58,780 bases of DNA from Methylobacterium sp. E-005 (GTDB lineage Bacteria > Pseudomonadota > Alphaproteobacteria > Rhizobiales > Beijerinckiaceae), in assembly GCF_022829725.1 (NCBI RefSeq), contig NZ_JAKSYG010000229.1, forward strand, positions 1 to 58,780. The letters are read 5' to 3'. The position numbers and the translations under genes were made by a program. Under the pieces are notes generated by a model. The model saw only the letters and a program-made list of their open reading frames with translations. It was not told where the DNA came from and searched no databases. Shown piece after piece: positions 17,793-25,116 of this stretch. Within the stretch, counting starts at the first letter, position 1, and each line of letters begins with the position of its first letter.

Positions 17793-18881
17793 TCAGGCGG
17801 GTCCCCGACGCTCGCCGACACGTGCGACCGCATCGGAGCCGTTTGCCTCGGACGGCGATGTCACGACCGGTTTGAACGCCCGGACCAAGTCGGGATCCAA
17901 CCGACCATCCATCCGGTCCAACACCGCGAAGGCAGCGACGTTGCTCATCGGAGCCCGGTAGGGTCGGCGCTCGATAAGGGCCCCGTAGATGTCGCAGACC
18001 GTGATTAGGCGCACGAGGTCCGGAATCTCGTCGCCATGCAAGCCGTCCGGGTAACCCGAGCCGTCGAGCATCTCGTGGTGCGAGCGTGCGACCCGTAGAA
18101 TGGCATCCTCGAACCCCTGGGCGGCGAGCATCGCATGGCCTTCGACGGCATGGGTCCGCATGACGGCCAGCTCGGCCGCGTCCAGCTTGCCAGGTTTGTT
18201 CAGGATCGCGGTCGGTATCCTCGTCTTACCCACGTCGTGTAGGAGCGCCGCCTTCACGACCTTGTGCCTATCGATGGCCGACAGGCCCAACGTCCCGGCG
18301 AATGCCGCCGCGATGCCGGCCACGAGCAGGATATGCTGGTGGGTGGCATCGTCGAATTCGCGAACCGTCCGAATCCAGTCGTAGACGCCGCCAGATCCGA
18401 TGGCCCACGCGACCGCGTCGGCACCGTTAGTAACCTCCTCCGGTGTGAGGATGCCTGTTCTGAAGGTTTCCCGCAGGAAATCACGGGCCCGCGTCGCATG
18501 CACCCTGGCGGAGAGTGGGACGCTCCCTCCCTCAACTACGAGGCGTTCGACCAGGGCGGTCAACTTGTCGGTGTCCGTTGCTGAGACGACAGCCGTCGCG
18601 CCGAGCGCCTCGGCATAGGCCCGCACGCGTGGGCCATTGCCGTGCGCAATGAAGATGAAAGGGCCATTCGTTGGCCGTATCCGGCTGAGGAGGGTTCGCA
18701 GGCGTGATACGGCATCGGCCGACAGATCACTGACATCGCTTACGACGATGCCCGTACCACCCAGCCGCTGACATGGCTCGTAGAGATCCAGCACGGTCAG
18801 CGTGCTTATCCTTTCCAATGACCTGAAGCGTCGCTCGGCGCGGGCCATGTCGTCGCTTACGAGCATAAGCTCAGCCATCAT
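17793..18881 (-). CDS. HD-GYP domain protein with receiver-like N-terminus
   Basis: A 362-aa protein. Residues 1-120 look like a degenerate receiver domain (LMLVSDDMARAE, then IVVSDVSDLSADAV). The C-terminal HD-GYP domain has H215-D216 (LLHDVGKTRIP), HAVEGHAML, ARSHHEMLDGSGYPDGL and CDIYGALIERRPYR, so metal ligands and the GYP motif are all present. It probably hydrolyses c-di-GMP, opposing the GGDEF enzyme encoded 134 bases away. Two adjacent ATG codons (18881 and 18878) could both serve. Confidence 0.92.
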   Translation of the reverse strand: MMAELMLVSDDMARAERRFRSLERISTLTVLDLYEPCQRLGGTGIVVSDVSDLSADAVSRLRTLLSRIRPTNGPFIFIAHGNGPRVRAYAEALGATAVVSATDTDKLTALVERLVVEGGSVPLSARVHATRARDFLRETFRTGILTPEEVTNGADAVAWAIGSGGVYDWIRTVREFDDATHQHILLVAGIAAAFAGTLGLSAIDRHKVVKAALLHDVGKTRIPTAILNKPGKLDAAELAVMRTHAVEGHAMLAAQGFEDAILRVARSHHEMLDGSGYPDGLHGDEIPDLVRLITVCDIYGALIERRPYRAPMSNVAAFAVLDRMDGRLDPDLVRAFKPVVTSPSEANGSDAVARVGERRGPA

Positions 18882-19202
18882 CGGCCCTGTCTAAAACATA
18901 ACCCAGATCAGTTCACGCTCATCGGCCGTGGGACATCATTGGCCACGCCGAGATCACTAGCCTTTATAGGGAGAACACAAACATCATCGCCAGCGGTTAG
19001 TTTGCCACAGATCGATGCGAACGGATGGGGCGATGACTGGCGCCTATGTAGTTTCGCAATCATCCGACCAAATCGGTTTGGCGGTAACGTTCATCGCCGG
19101 TGCCCCACACCTGCAGAGGTGCAGCGGAGCCTGACCTTCCGTTCGTGGGAGCGTTGATGCACCCCGATGCGTTCGTCGGTCGTGTCGTAGAAGGAGGGAC
19201 GG
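18882..19202. other. intergenic, 321 bases
   Basis: This separates the minus-strand HD-GYP gene from a plus-strand small gene, so it should hold divergent promoters. It is less GC-rich than the flanks around 18900-19090. No hairpin or small ORF stands out. Confidence 0.35.
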
Positions 19203-19358
19203 ATGCTCAATGACCCCAACCTCGCGGAGGGGGTGCCGCCCGCGACTCCTGACAACGGCTTGCCGACCCCGACACGTCCGACCCCTCCGCTCGCGCCGGA
19301 CTTGCCTCTTTCGCCCGAGGACGGCCGGACTCATCAGGATGTCACCAATCGTGATTGA
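19203..19358 (+). CDS. proline-rich mini-protein (51 aa)
   Basis: ATG 19203 is preceded by AAGGAGGGACGG, an excellent ribosome site, and the frame runs 51 codons to TGA 19356-19358. The product is rich in Pro and Asp (GVPPATPDNGLPTPTRP, then PLAPDLPLSP), has no signal peptide or hydrophobic segment, and is probably disordered. It lies 75 bases upstream of an exported-protein gene. No function can be assigned. Confidence 0.6.
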   Translation: MLNDPNLAEGVPPATPDNGLPTPTRPTPPLAPDLPLSPEDGRTHQDVTNRD

Positions 19359-19433
19359 CGTCGTTTCCAGGGCTGCTCAACTCGACCACGGAGCCGCCAG
19401 GTCCGGTCAACCGAACCTTTCTCGGAGAAATGT

Positions 19434-19949
19434 ATGCGCCTCGCCACCCTCGTCTTCGCTTCATCCGTCGTCGCCATGCCGGCCATGGCCCAATCCCCGA
19501 AAGAGGAGGCGGTAGCCATCGGGCCGTGGAAGGTTGAGGCAGTCTCGAAGGGCCCGAAGTTCGAGCGTTGCACGATGACCCGCACGACCGATGACGGCGT
19601 CGACGTCCAGTTCACCCGCGACGCGGACGGCCTCGACCTGAGCATGAGCTCGCCGAGATGGAAGCTCGGGCGCGGTAAGAGCTACCCGGTGGAATTGGCC
19701 GCCGGTTCCTCGACGTTGCAGGCGGAGGTCGCGGCCACGGGCAACACGGTGTCCCTGCCGATCAAGGACGAGCGGTTCCTCAAGTCGCTTAAGCTGGCGG
19801 ATGGCCTGGACGTGAAGGGCGAGGGCGCGACCATCAAGGTGGCGCTCGATAAGAGCGCCGCGGGGTTGGACCGGTTGGAGGCATGTTACGCGAAGAACGG
19901 GTCGGCGACGGAGACCAATCCTTTCGTCGCGCCGAAGGCCAAGCCGTAG
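19434..19949 (+). CDS. exported hypothetical protein (171 aa)
   Basis: A signal peptide (MRLATLVFASSVVAMPAMAQ) precedes a soluble domain of about 150 residues with alternating strands (GPWKVEAVSKGPKFERC, then NTVSLPIKDERFLKSLK) and two Cys residues that may form a disulfide. GGAGAA stands 5 bases before ATG 19434. It resembles small periplasmic proteins of unknown function found in methylobacteria. Confidence 0.8.
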   Translation: MRLATLVFASSVVAMPAMAQSPKEEAVAIGPWKVEAVSKGPKFERCTMTRTTDDGVDVQFTRDADGLDLSMSSPRWKLGRGKSYPVELAAGSSTLQAEVAATGNTVSLPIKDERFLKSLKLADGLDVKGEGATIKVALDKSAAGLDRLEACYAKNGSATETNPFVAPKAKP

Positions 19950-20223
19950 GCTGCAGGTTCGGTTTCCCGGTGTCCTGGCGGCGACGGGGGCGGTGGTTGG
20001 GGCGGCCGGCCGGACGACCTTTGGCGGGTTCCGCCCGGGTCCCCCGTAGGGCACCGGGACCGAGCCCGGGCGACATCGCGAATAGCGGCTGGAACACTAC
20101 GGGTCGGACGACGCGGCCGAACCCGGAGCCGCCTCGACGTCCCCCCGCCGGCTAACGCCGACGCGGGGACTTGGGGTCGTACTGGACGGGGGGGGGGCTC
20201 CGATGCCGTCGCGGAAGCGCGCC

Positions 20224-20556
20224 TCAGTACCCGCCGTAGAACCGCCGCGGGCCGTCGTAGCCATCCGGGCCGCGTCCGTAGCCGCCATACCCGCCGCGGT
20301 CCGGGCCGCGGTAGCCATACCCATAGCCGTAACCGCCGCGCGGTCCGCCCCAACCGCCCCGGCCCCAGTCGTTCGGGCGGCAGCGACCCCAGGGGTTGGG
20401 GTGGAAGCCGGGACCGCAGCCGCCGGCCACCCGCTCGATGATCGCCTCACGCTCGGGCGGCCCGAAGCCGTATCCGACCGGGGCCGCGACCGCCGCCGAG
20501 GAGGCGAGACCGACGCTGATCAACGCGGCGAGACCCGTCACCTTCAAGACCATCAT
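20224..20556 (-). CDS. exported Gly/Tyr-rich protein (GCGPGFHPN type)
   Basis: A 110-aa protein. A signal peptide (MMVLKVTGLAALISVGLASS) is followed by the block GGCGPGFHPNPWGRCRPN, typical of small exported proteins in Rhizobiales, and by a Gly-Tyr-Arg-rich tail with GYGYGYGYRGPDRGGYGGYG. The tail is low complexity and probably disordered or surface-associated. The start at 20556 is chosen for the signal peptide; a Met immediately follows it. Function unknown. Confidence 0.8.
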   Translation of the reverse strand: MMVLKVTGLAALISVGLASSAAVAAPVGYGFGPPEREAIIERVAGGCGPGFHPNPWGRCRPNDWGRGGWGGPRGGYGYGYGYRGPDRGGYGGYGRGPDGYDGPRRFYGGY

Positions 20557-20676
20557 GACTGCATCCCCAATGGTTGGCGGCCCGACCATGTCGGACGGGA
20601 TGACTCGGAGGCTGCCACCCGGCGGCTGACCGGGATCTGACGGGTTCGTTCATCGGCCCGACGGGTGCGACCGGGT

Positions 20677-20838
20677 TCAGAGCCGCCCGGTCACCAGCAG
20701 CACGATCAGGACGATGATCAGGACGCCGCCCAGGCCGATGCCGCCGATGCCGTTGTAGCCGCCGCCATAGTAGCCGTAGCCGCCGCCCCCGAGCGCCAGG
20801 ACGATCAGCACGATGAGGAGGATGGTAACGAGGTTCAT
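20677..20838 (-). CDS. DUF3309-like small membrane protein (53 aa)
   Basis: Two hydrophobic segments (LVTILLIVLIVLALG and GGVLIIVLIVLLVTG) flank a Gly/Tyr loop (GYGYYGGGYNGIGG), ending GRL. This is the layout of the DUF3309 family, though the loop is unusually glycine-rich. AAGGA lies 7 bases before ATG 20838. Probably an inner-membrane hairpin protein; role unknown. Confidence 0.72.
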   Translation of the reverse strand: MNLVTILLIVLIVLALGGGGYGYYGGGYNGIGGIGLGGVLIIVLIVLLVTGRL

Positions 20839-20883
20839 GCTCTGATCCTTATCGGGTCGGGAGGCGACCGCCGGTTGCGTCGG

Positions 20884-21186
20884 TCACCGTCCGTCGAGGG
20901 AAGGGCCGCCGGAGGTGCCGCCGGTGCCGGGTGGTCCGCCGGTCGGGGTGCCCCCGATGTTCACGTCTGGCGTCGTGCCGGGCACCGACGAGTTGCTGGG
21001 GTTGGCCTCATTGCCCCGGGTGATCGGGCTGGGCCCGAGGTCCCGGGCGCCGGGACCAACGCCGCCGACGGTGGCGGGCGGGGTGACGCCGGTATTGCCA
21101 GCGCCACCCGTGGTGACCTGTTGCGCGCCGACCGGGCCGGCCACCATCACTCCCAGCGTGGCCAGGAGGACCAAGTTCGTTCGCAT
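20884..21186 (-). CDS. exported Gly/Pro/Thr-rich protein (100 aa)
   Basis: A signal peptide (MRTNLVLLATLGVMVAGPVGA, cut after GAQ) is followed by a low-complexity chain of Gly, Thr, Pro and Asn (GGAGNTGVTPPATVGGVG). GAAGGG lies about 8 bases before ATG 21186. It is probably disordered in the periplasm or outside the cell. No family is recognised. Confidence 0.7.
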   Translation of the reverse strand: MRTNLVLLATLGVMVAGPVGAQQVTTGGAGNTGVTPPATVGGVGPGARDLGPSPITRGNEANPSNSSVPGTTPDVNIGGTPTGGPPGTGGTSGGPSLDGR

Positions 21187-21258
21187 CGTCGGATCGCCCT
21201 TCCGCTCGCGGCGGGACCTTGCCCGCCGCCATTCAGAGACCATCGGTAGCCGTCGGCC

Positions 21259-21522
21259 TCAGTACCGGCCGCGGGGCGGCACGCCATCCTCGAAGTCGCG
21301 GCGGCGCTCCTCCCGGCGGATGTCGTCACGGATGGCGTCGCGCCGCTCCTCGCGCAGTTCCTCCCGGCGCTCCTCCCGGCGGATGGCGTCATACTCGCGC
21401 TCGCGCGGCGAGCGCGGGTCAACCCGGATGCCGCTGGGACCGATGTCGATGCTCTGCGCCAGGGCGGGCACGGCGGGGAACAGGCCGGCGACGACGAGTC
21501 CAGCAGTGAACAAAGCCTTCAA
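21259..21522 (-). CDS. exported Arg/Glu-rich protein (87 aa)
   Basis: TTG 21522 is the start: AGGAG stands 7 bases before it and the signal peptide (LFTAGLVVAGLFPAVPALAQ) begins at once. The mature part is an alternating charged helix with repeated RREERREELREER and RDDIRREERRRD units, ending GVPPRGRY. Such a single alpha-helix of Arg and Glu is unusual for a periplasmic protein. Function unknown. Confidence 0.72.
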   Translation of the reverse strand: MKALFTAGLVVAGLFPAVPALAQSIDIGPSGIRVDPRSPREREYDAIRREERREELREERRDAIRDDIRREERRRDFEDGVPPRGRY

Positions 21523-21561
21523 GTGTCTTCTCCTGGGTTTGTCGCGTAGGCGGATCGGGGG

Positions 21562-22047
21562 TCAGCCATCTTCGTCACGGGTGAGTTCGCGGCCCATGAC
21601 TTCATGCGTCTCGACCTGGGTCGACCGGGCATCCCTCGACGAGGCGTGCGCCGTCCCCGTGCCCGAGACTGTTGTCGGGTTCGCGTGAACCAGGCGCTTG
21701 GCGGCCGTGGGCTGTCGTCGCGCCCCGGTGTCCCGAGATTGACCGACGGCATTCGCCATCGCTGCTGACAGGATCGGCATCATCGTTAATCCGGGCGGCA
21801 GCGGCGCGCTCAAACGCGGAGCCAGCACAGCGATCTCGGGCGACAAGGCGCTCGGCCGCATGTACAGGCCGAAGGGCGGCTCGGCCCTCACCGCGACGGA
21901 GGTCAACGCTGCCTCGGACTGCGACGCGACCGGCCGCGCAGGCCGGGGCAATTCCTCGAAGTTGCCCGGGTGCAGCACGCGCGCGGCCACGAGAAGGCCG
22001 ATGGCGGCGACGGCGGCGGTGCCCAGGGTGGACCGGTAGTGTTCCAT
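21562..22047 (-). CDS. membrane-anchored hypothetical protein (161 aa)
   Basis: An N-terminal membrane segment (TAAVAAIGLLVAARVL) is followed by a Pro/Ala-rich, probably extended periplasmic region (PPFGLYMRPSALSPEIAVLA, then LPPGLTMMPILSAAMANA). No enzymatic motif is seen. It lies upstream of and in line with the Arg/Glu-rich exported gene (39-base gap). Confidence 0.6.
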   Translation of the reverse strand: MEHYRSTLGTAAVAAIGLLVAARVLHPGNFEELPRPARPVASQSEAALTSVAVRAEPPFGLYMRPSALSPEIAVLAPRLSAPLPPGLTMMPILSAAMANAVGQSRDTGARRQPTAAKRLVHANPTTVSGTGTAHASSRDARSTQVETHEVMGRELTRDEDG

Positions 22048-22218
22048 GGCCCAGGTAACAGGTTACCGAAGTCCGCCGTTCCGCACCGGTCAAACGATGC
22101 GCAGGGGCGTGGCGTCGACGCAACATCCGGGGTGAGCCAGGTGATCTGACCAACTGGGCATCGTATGCGGAGGGGTCGGCCGTGGCGGCCGATCCCTCCG
22201 CGGCCCCGAAGGCCACGT

Positions 22219-22377
22219 TCAAGCTGGCCGCTTGAGGTGGCCACGCAGCGTGCTGATACGACTGCCGACAAGCCGCACGGCCTTGCGCAACTGGTCTTCG
22301 CTGACTCCGAATTGTCGTGCGTAGGTCTCGCGGCTGGACCGGTCGTGAATGTCGAGATGGGTACGTTCGTCCTGCAT
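22219..22377 (-). CDS. DUF3606 family protein (52 aa)
   Basis: The minus strand from ATG 22377 to TGA 22219 encodes HDRSSRETYARQFGVSEDQL, then RKAVRLVGSRISTLRGHLKR, a clear DUF3606 domain (the family pattern is a YW/YA-x-x-FGVSE-x-x-L-x-x-AV-x-x-VG core). The whole protein is the domain. DUF3606 proteins are helical, common in alphaproteobacteria and uncharacterised. Confidence 0.85.
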   Translation of the reverse strand: MQDERTHLDIHDRSSRETYARQFGVSEDQLRKAVRLVGSRISTLRGHLKRPA

Positions 22378-22657
22378 GATCAACGCCCGATTGATTGCCC
22401 CGGGAGGGTACCGGGACGGTCGTCAAGCGAACGTCGGTCGAGCCTACGGGTTGCGCGGCCGAGCCCCATCCTCCTGGTCATGCACAGGGACGTCGCCCGT
22501 CTTCCGGCAACCGCGCCGAAAACCCTTCGCGCCGGTCCAATTGATAACGCGAAGCGGTCCCGGCCCTGCCAATCCACTTGGCGAGGAAATCGACCATCAC
22601 GTCGGGTGACATCGGATTACCGCGGAACGGTTCCGGCGAGGACCGGTTCGCCATCCA

Positions 22658-23941
22658 ATGGAACCGTACGTCTTCGTCGTCGCCGGCTTCGGCGCACTCG
22701 TCCTATTCACGGCGTGGTTGCCGATGGTCCTGCGGGCGTTGCCGCTGTCCCTCCCCATCTGCTGTGTCGGGGCGGGCGCGGCGCTGTCCTTCGTCCCACC
22801 CCTAGCTGGGCTGGCGCGATACCCGGCCGAGCACCTTCCCGTGGTCGAGCACGCGACCGAGGCCGTCGTTGTCATCTCGTTGATGGGCGCCGGGCTGAAG
22901 ATCGACCGGCTGATCGGCTGGAAGCGCTGGGCGACGACGTGGCGGATGCTCGGGCTTGCCATGCCGCTCACCATCGCCACCCTCGCAGCACTTGCCTCGA
23001 CCCTCCTCGGACTCGGGGCCGCATCGTCCCTGCTACTGGGCGCGTCGCTCGCCCCTACCGACCCGGTGCTCGCCTCCGACGTGCAGGTCGGGCACCCGAC
23101 CGAGGGCCGGGAGGACGAGATGCGGTTCGCTCTCACATCCGAGGCCGGCCTCAACGACGGCCTCGCCTTTCCCTTCGTCAACCTCGCCATCGCCCTCGCG
23201 GCAAGCGGCTCCGCGGACCTGTCCCTCGGCCATTGGCTTGCCGTCGACGTCCTGTGGAAGGTGTCGGTCGGCGCGGTCCTGGGCGCGCTCGTCGGCCGGG
23301 CCCTCGGCTGGCTGACCTTCCACCTGCCGAACGTCTCGAAGCTCTCGCGCACCGGCGACGGCTTCGTGGCGCTGGGCGTCACTTGTCTCGCCTACGGCAT
23401 CGTCCAGGCGGTCGACGGCTACGGCTTCGTCGGCATCTTCGCGGCGGCGCTCGCACTTCGCGCCTCGAACCACGGCCACCACTACCATCGCAAGATGCAC
23501 GACTACGCTGAGGAGCTCGAACGGCTGCTGATGATGGTCCTGCTCGTCGGGTTCGGCTTCGCCCTCGCCGGTGGAGGCCTGCTGACGGGACTGACGTGGC
23601 CGGCCGCCGTGTTCGTGGCGCTGGCCCTGCTCGTCGTGCGTCCCCTCTGCGGATGGGTCGGCTTGACCGGATCCGGTCTGCCCGGCGACGAACGGGCCGT
23701 GATCGCCTTCTTCGGCATCCGTGGGCTCGGTACGGTGTACTATCTCGCCTACGCCCTTGGGCACGCCCCGTTCGAGGCGCCGGACCTGCTCTGGTCCACG
23801 GTCGGCCTCGCCGTCCTGGTGTCCATCGTGCTGCACGGCGTGACGGTGACGCCGGTGCTGCGGTTCCTCGACAGGCGAAGCGGACGCGACACGGAGAGCG
23901 CGCAACTCGACCTCGTCCTCTCCCCGGCCCCGGGTCCGTAG
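22658..23941 (+). CDS. NhaP-like cation:proton antiporter (CPA1)
   Basis: A 427-aa protein with about 12 membrane segments. Conserved blocks are GASLAPTDPVLASD (TDP motif of helix 5 region), SEAGLNDGLAFPF (ND motif with the proton-binding Asp) and FGIRGLGTVYYLAYA near the C-terminus. It should exchange Na+ or K+ for H+ across the inner membrane. The last about 20 residues are a short cytoplasmic tail without a regulatory domain. It is monocistronic. Confidence 0.9.
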   Translation: MEPYVFVVAGFGALVLFTAWLPMVLRALPLSLPICCVGAGAALSFVPPLAGLARYPAEHLPVVEHATEAVVVISLMGAGLKIDRLIGWKRWATTWRMLGLAMPLTIATLAALASTLLGLGAASSLLLGASLAPTDPVLASDVQVGHPTEGREDEMRFALTSEAGLNDGLAFPFVNLAIALAASGSADLSLGHWLAVDVLWKVSVGAVLGALVGRALGWLTFHLPNVSKLSRTGDGFVALGVTCLAYGIVQAVDGYGFVGIFAAALALRASNHGHHYHRKMHDYAEELERLLMMVLLVGFGFALAGGGLLTGLTWPAAVFVALALLVVRPLCGWVGLTGSGLPGDERAVIAFFGIRGLGTVYYLAYALGHAPFEAPDLLWSTVGLAVLVSIVLHGVTVTPVLRFLDRRSGRDTESAQLDLVLSPAPGP

Positions 23942-24106
23942 CTCCGTCCTACCTGTCCGAAGATACGATCCGACGGGACGTCGACGTCGGAGCCGCCGAA
24001 CCTTCGTGTTGCTGGCGGCCATGATCTCGGACCCGGGATGCCCCGTGGGTGTCCGGGAGCGCGACACGGAAGGTAACGCATCACGGGTAATGATACTCGC
24101 TACGCG

Positions 24107-24391
24107 TTACGCCTCGGGCAAGAGAAAGGGGCCGATGGCGAGGTCGGGCCGGAACGCCGTCTCCTCCTCGACAAGACCCCTGGCGTCTCACACGATCTGG
24201 GTTCGTCCGACGCGATAATCGACGTGCCCATGTACCCGTGGGGCCGGTCCCCTTGCAGGGAGCAGAGGGGTAAGGTTGGAGGCGTCGCACCAGGCGAGAT
24301 GTGCATGCCGGCACGGCAGGCGCGCGCACAACCGAGTTGAGGACGTGCTTGGCGTGGTGGGTCACGACCACGGTTCCGCTATCGCGCAATT
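24107..24391 (-). pseudogene. metallophosphoesterase remnant with stop and frameshift
   Basis: The minus strand begins DSGTVVVTHHAKHVLNSVV, a phosphoesterase THHA block, then shifts frame to DASNLTPLLPARGPAPRV, HGHVDYRVGRTQIV, an in-frame TGA where such proteins have Cys, and DARGLVEEETAFRPDLAIGP followed by TAA at 24107-24109. The order matches the C-terminal half of a calcineurin-like phosphoesterase. The nonsense codon, at least one frameshift and the missing 5' half show that it is dead. Confidence 0.72.
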
Positions 24392-24471
24392 CCTATTGTG
24401 ATCTTTACAAGACACTGTGCGTAGCGCCCGGCCTACTGGTTATACAGAAAGGGCATGAGCCTTCCACGTGG

Positions 24472-24771
24472 CTACCTGTCCATCGTCTTCGACGGTGGTT
24501 GCTCATATTTCGGTTGAGGGCCGACCTTTTCGAGCAGCGTCTCGAACGAACCTGGGGATTTCATGAGCGACCGTCCGAAACGGACGAGTTCGCTAATTTC
24601 GGCATCACCGCGTACGTAGCCGCCAAGGTTCGACGGGACCTCGAACGGCAATTCGGCCAGGAGGTCCAGGAGCCCCTCGCGGCGTCCGTCGACCTTGAGG
24701 GACTGCATGTAGGGGGCCTTGGCCATCTCGCGGGCGAGCATGGGGTCAGTATCCACAATGATTTCTGCCAC
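24472..24771 (-). CDS. hypothetical protein (99 aa)
   Basis: A soluble, mainly helical protein (ARMAKAPYMQSL-like start, then EGLLDLLAELPFEVPSNL, then SELVRFGRSLMKSPGSFETL). GTG 24771 has GGAGG 12 bases upstream; a TTG at 24792 lies before that motif. No family is recognised. A moderately AT-rich zone follows its 3' end. Confidence 0.5.
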   Translation of the reverse strand: MAEIIVDTDPMLAREMAKAPYMQSLKVDGRREGLLDLLAELPFEVPSNLGGYVRGDAEISELVRFGRSLMKSPGSFETLLEKVGPQPKYEQPPSKTMDR

Positions 24772-25116
24772 ATCGAGGCCTCGCCTCCTCAAGGAGACGA
24801 GTCGCGCGCCGGGTTACTCACGCGGAGAACCCGTCGTGTTCGATCCCGTCCGGCCCGGCTGGCGGAATCAGCATCTGACCACCGCCCGCTGGACGACCCC
24901 CGCGTCATTCTTGCCGACGGGCGGGAAACCGATGGTCATGTTTCGGGCCCGATGGCTTGTGCTACAGGGGGGCGGTTGCAGTCCCGGCATCACACGTCAT
25001 GACCTGTCGCGTCGTCCCGACCCATCCCATCGCCTCCGGTCACGCCATCACCACCGGCGTGGTCGCGCCCGTCGCGGCGGCGGTCCCGGGGACCGTGCGC
25101 CATCCGGTCCGGACCG
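24772..25116. other. intergenic, 345 bases
   Basis: It lies between the divergent 99-aa gene and the large HWE kinase gene. No ribosome site of note precedes ATG 25117 and no small ORF or hairpin stands out. It probably carries promoters for both sides. Confidence 0.3.

Noticed and set aside
22165..23511. Long plus-strand open frame of 448 codons over the antiporter
   Set aside because: Arg/Gly/Pro-rich shadow of the antiporter gene in another frame; no coherent domain, and it also runs over the DUF3606 gene.
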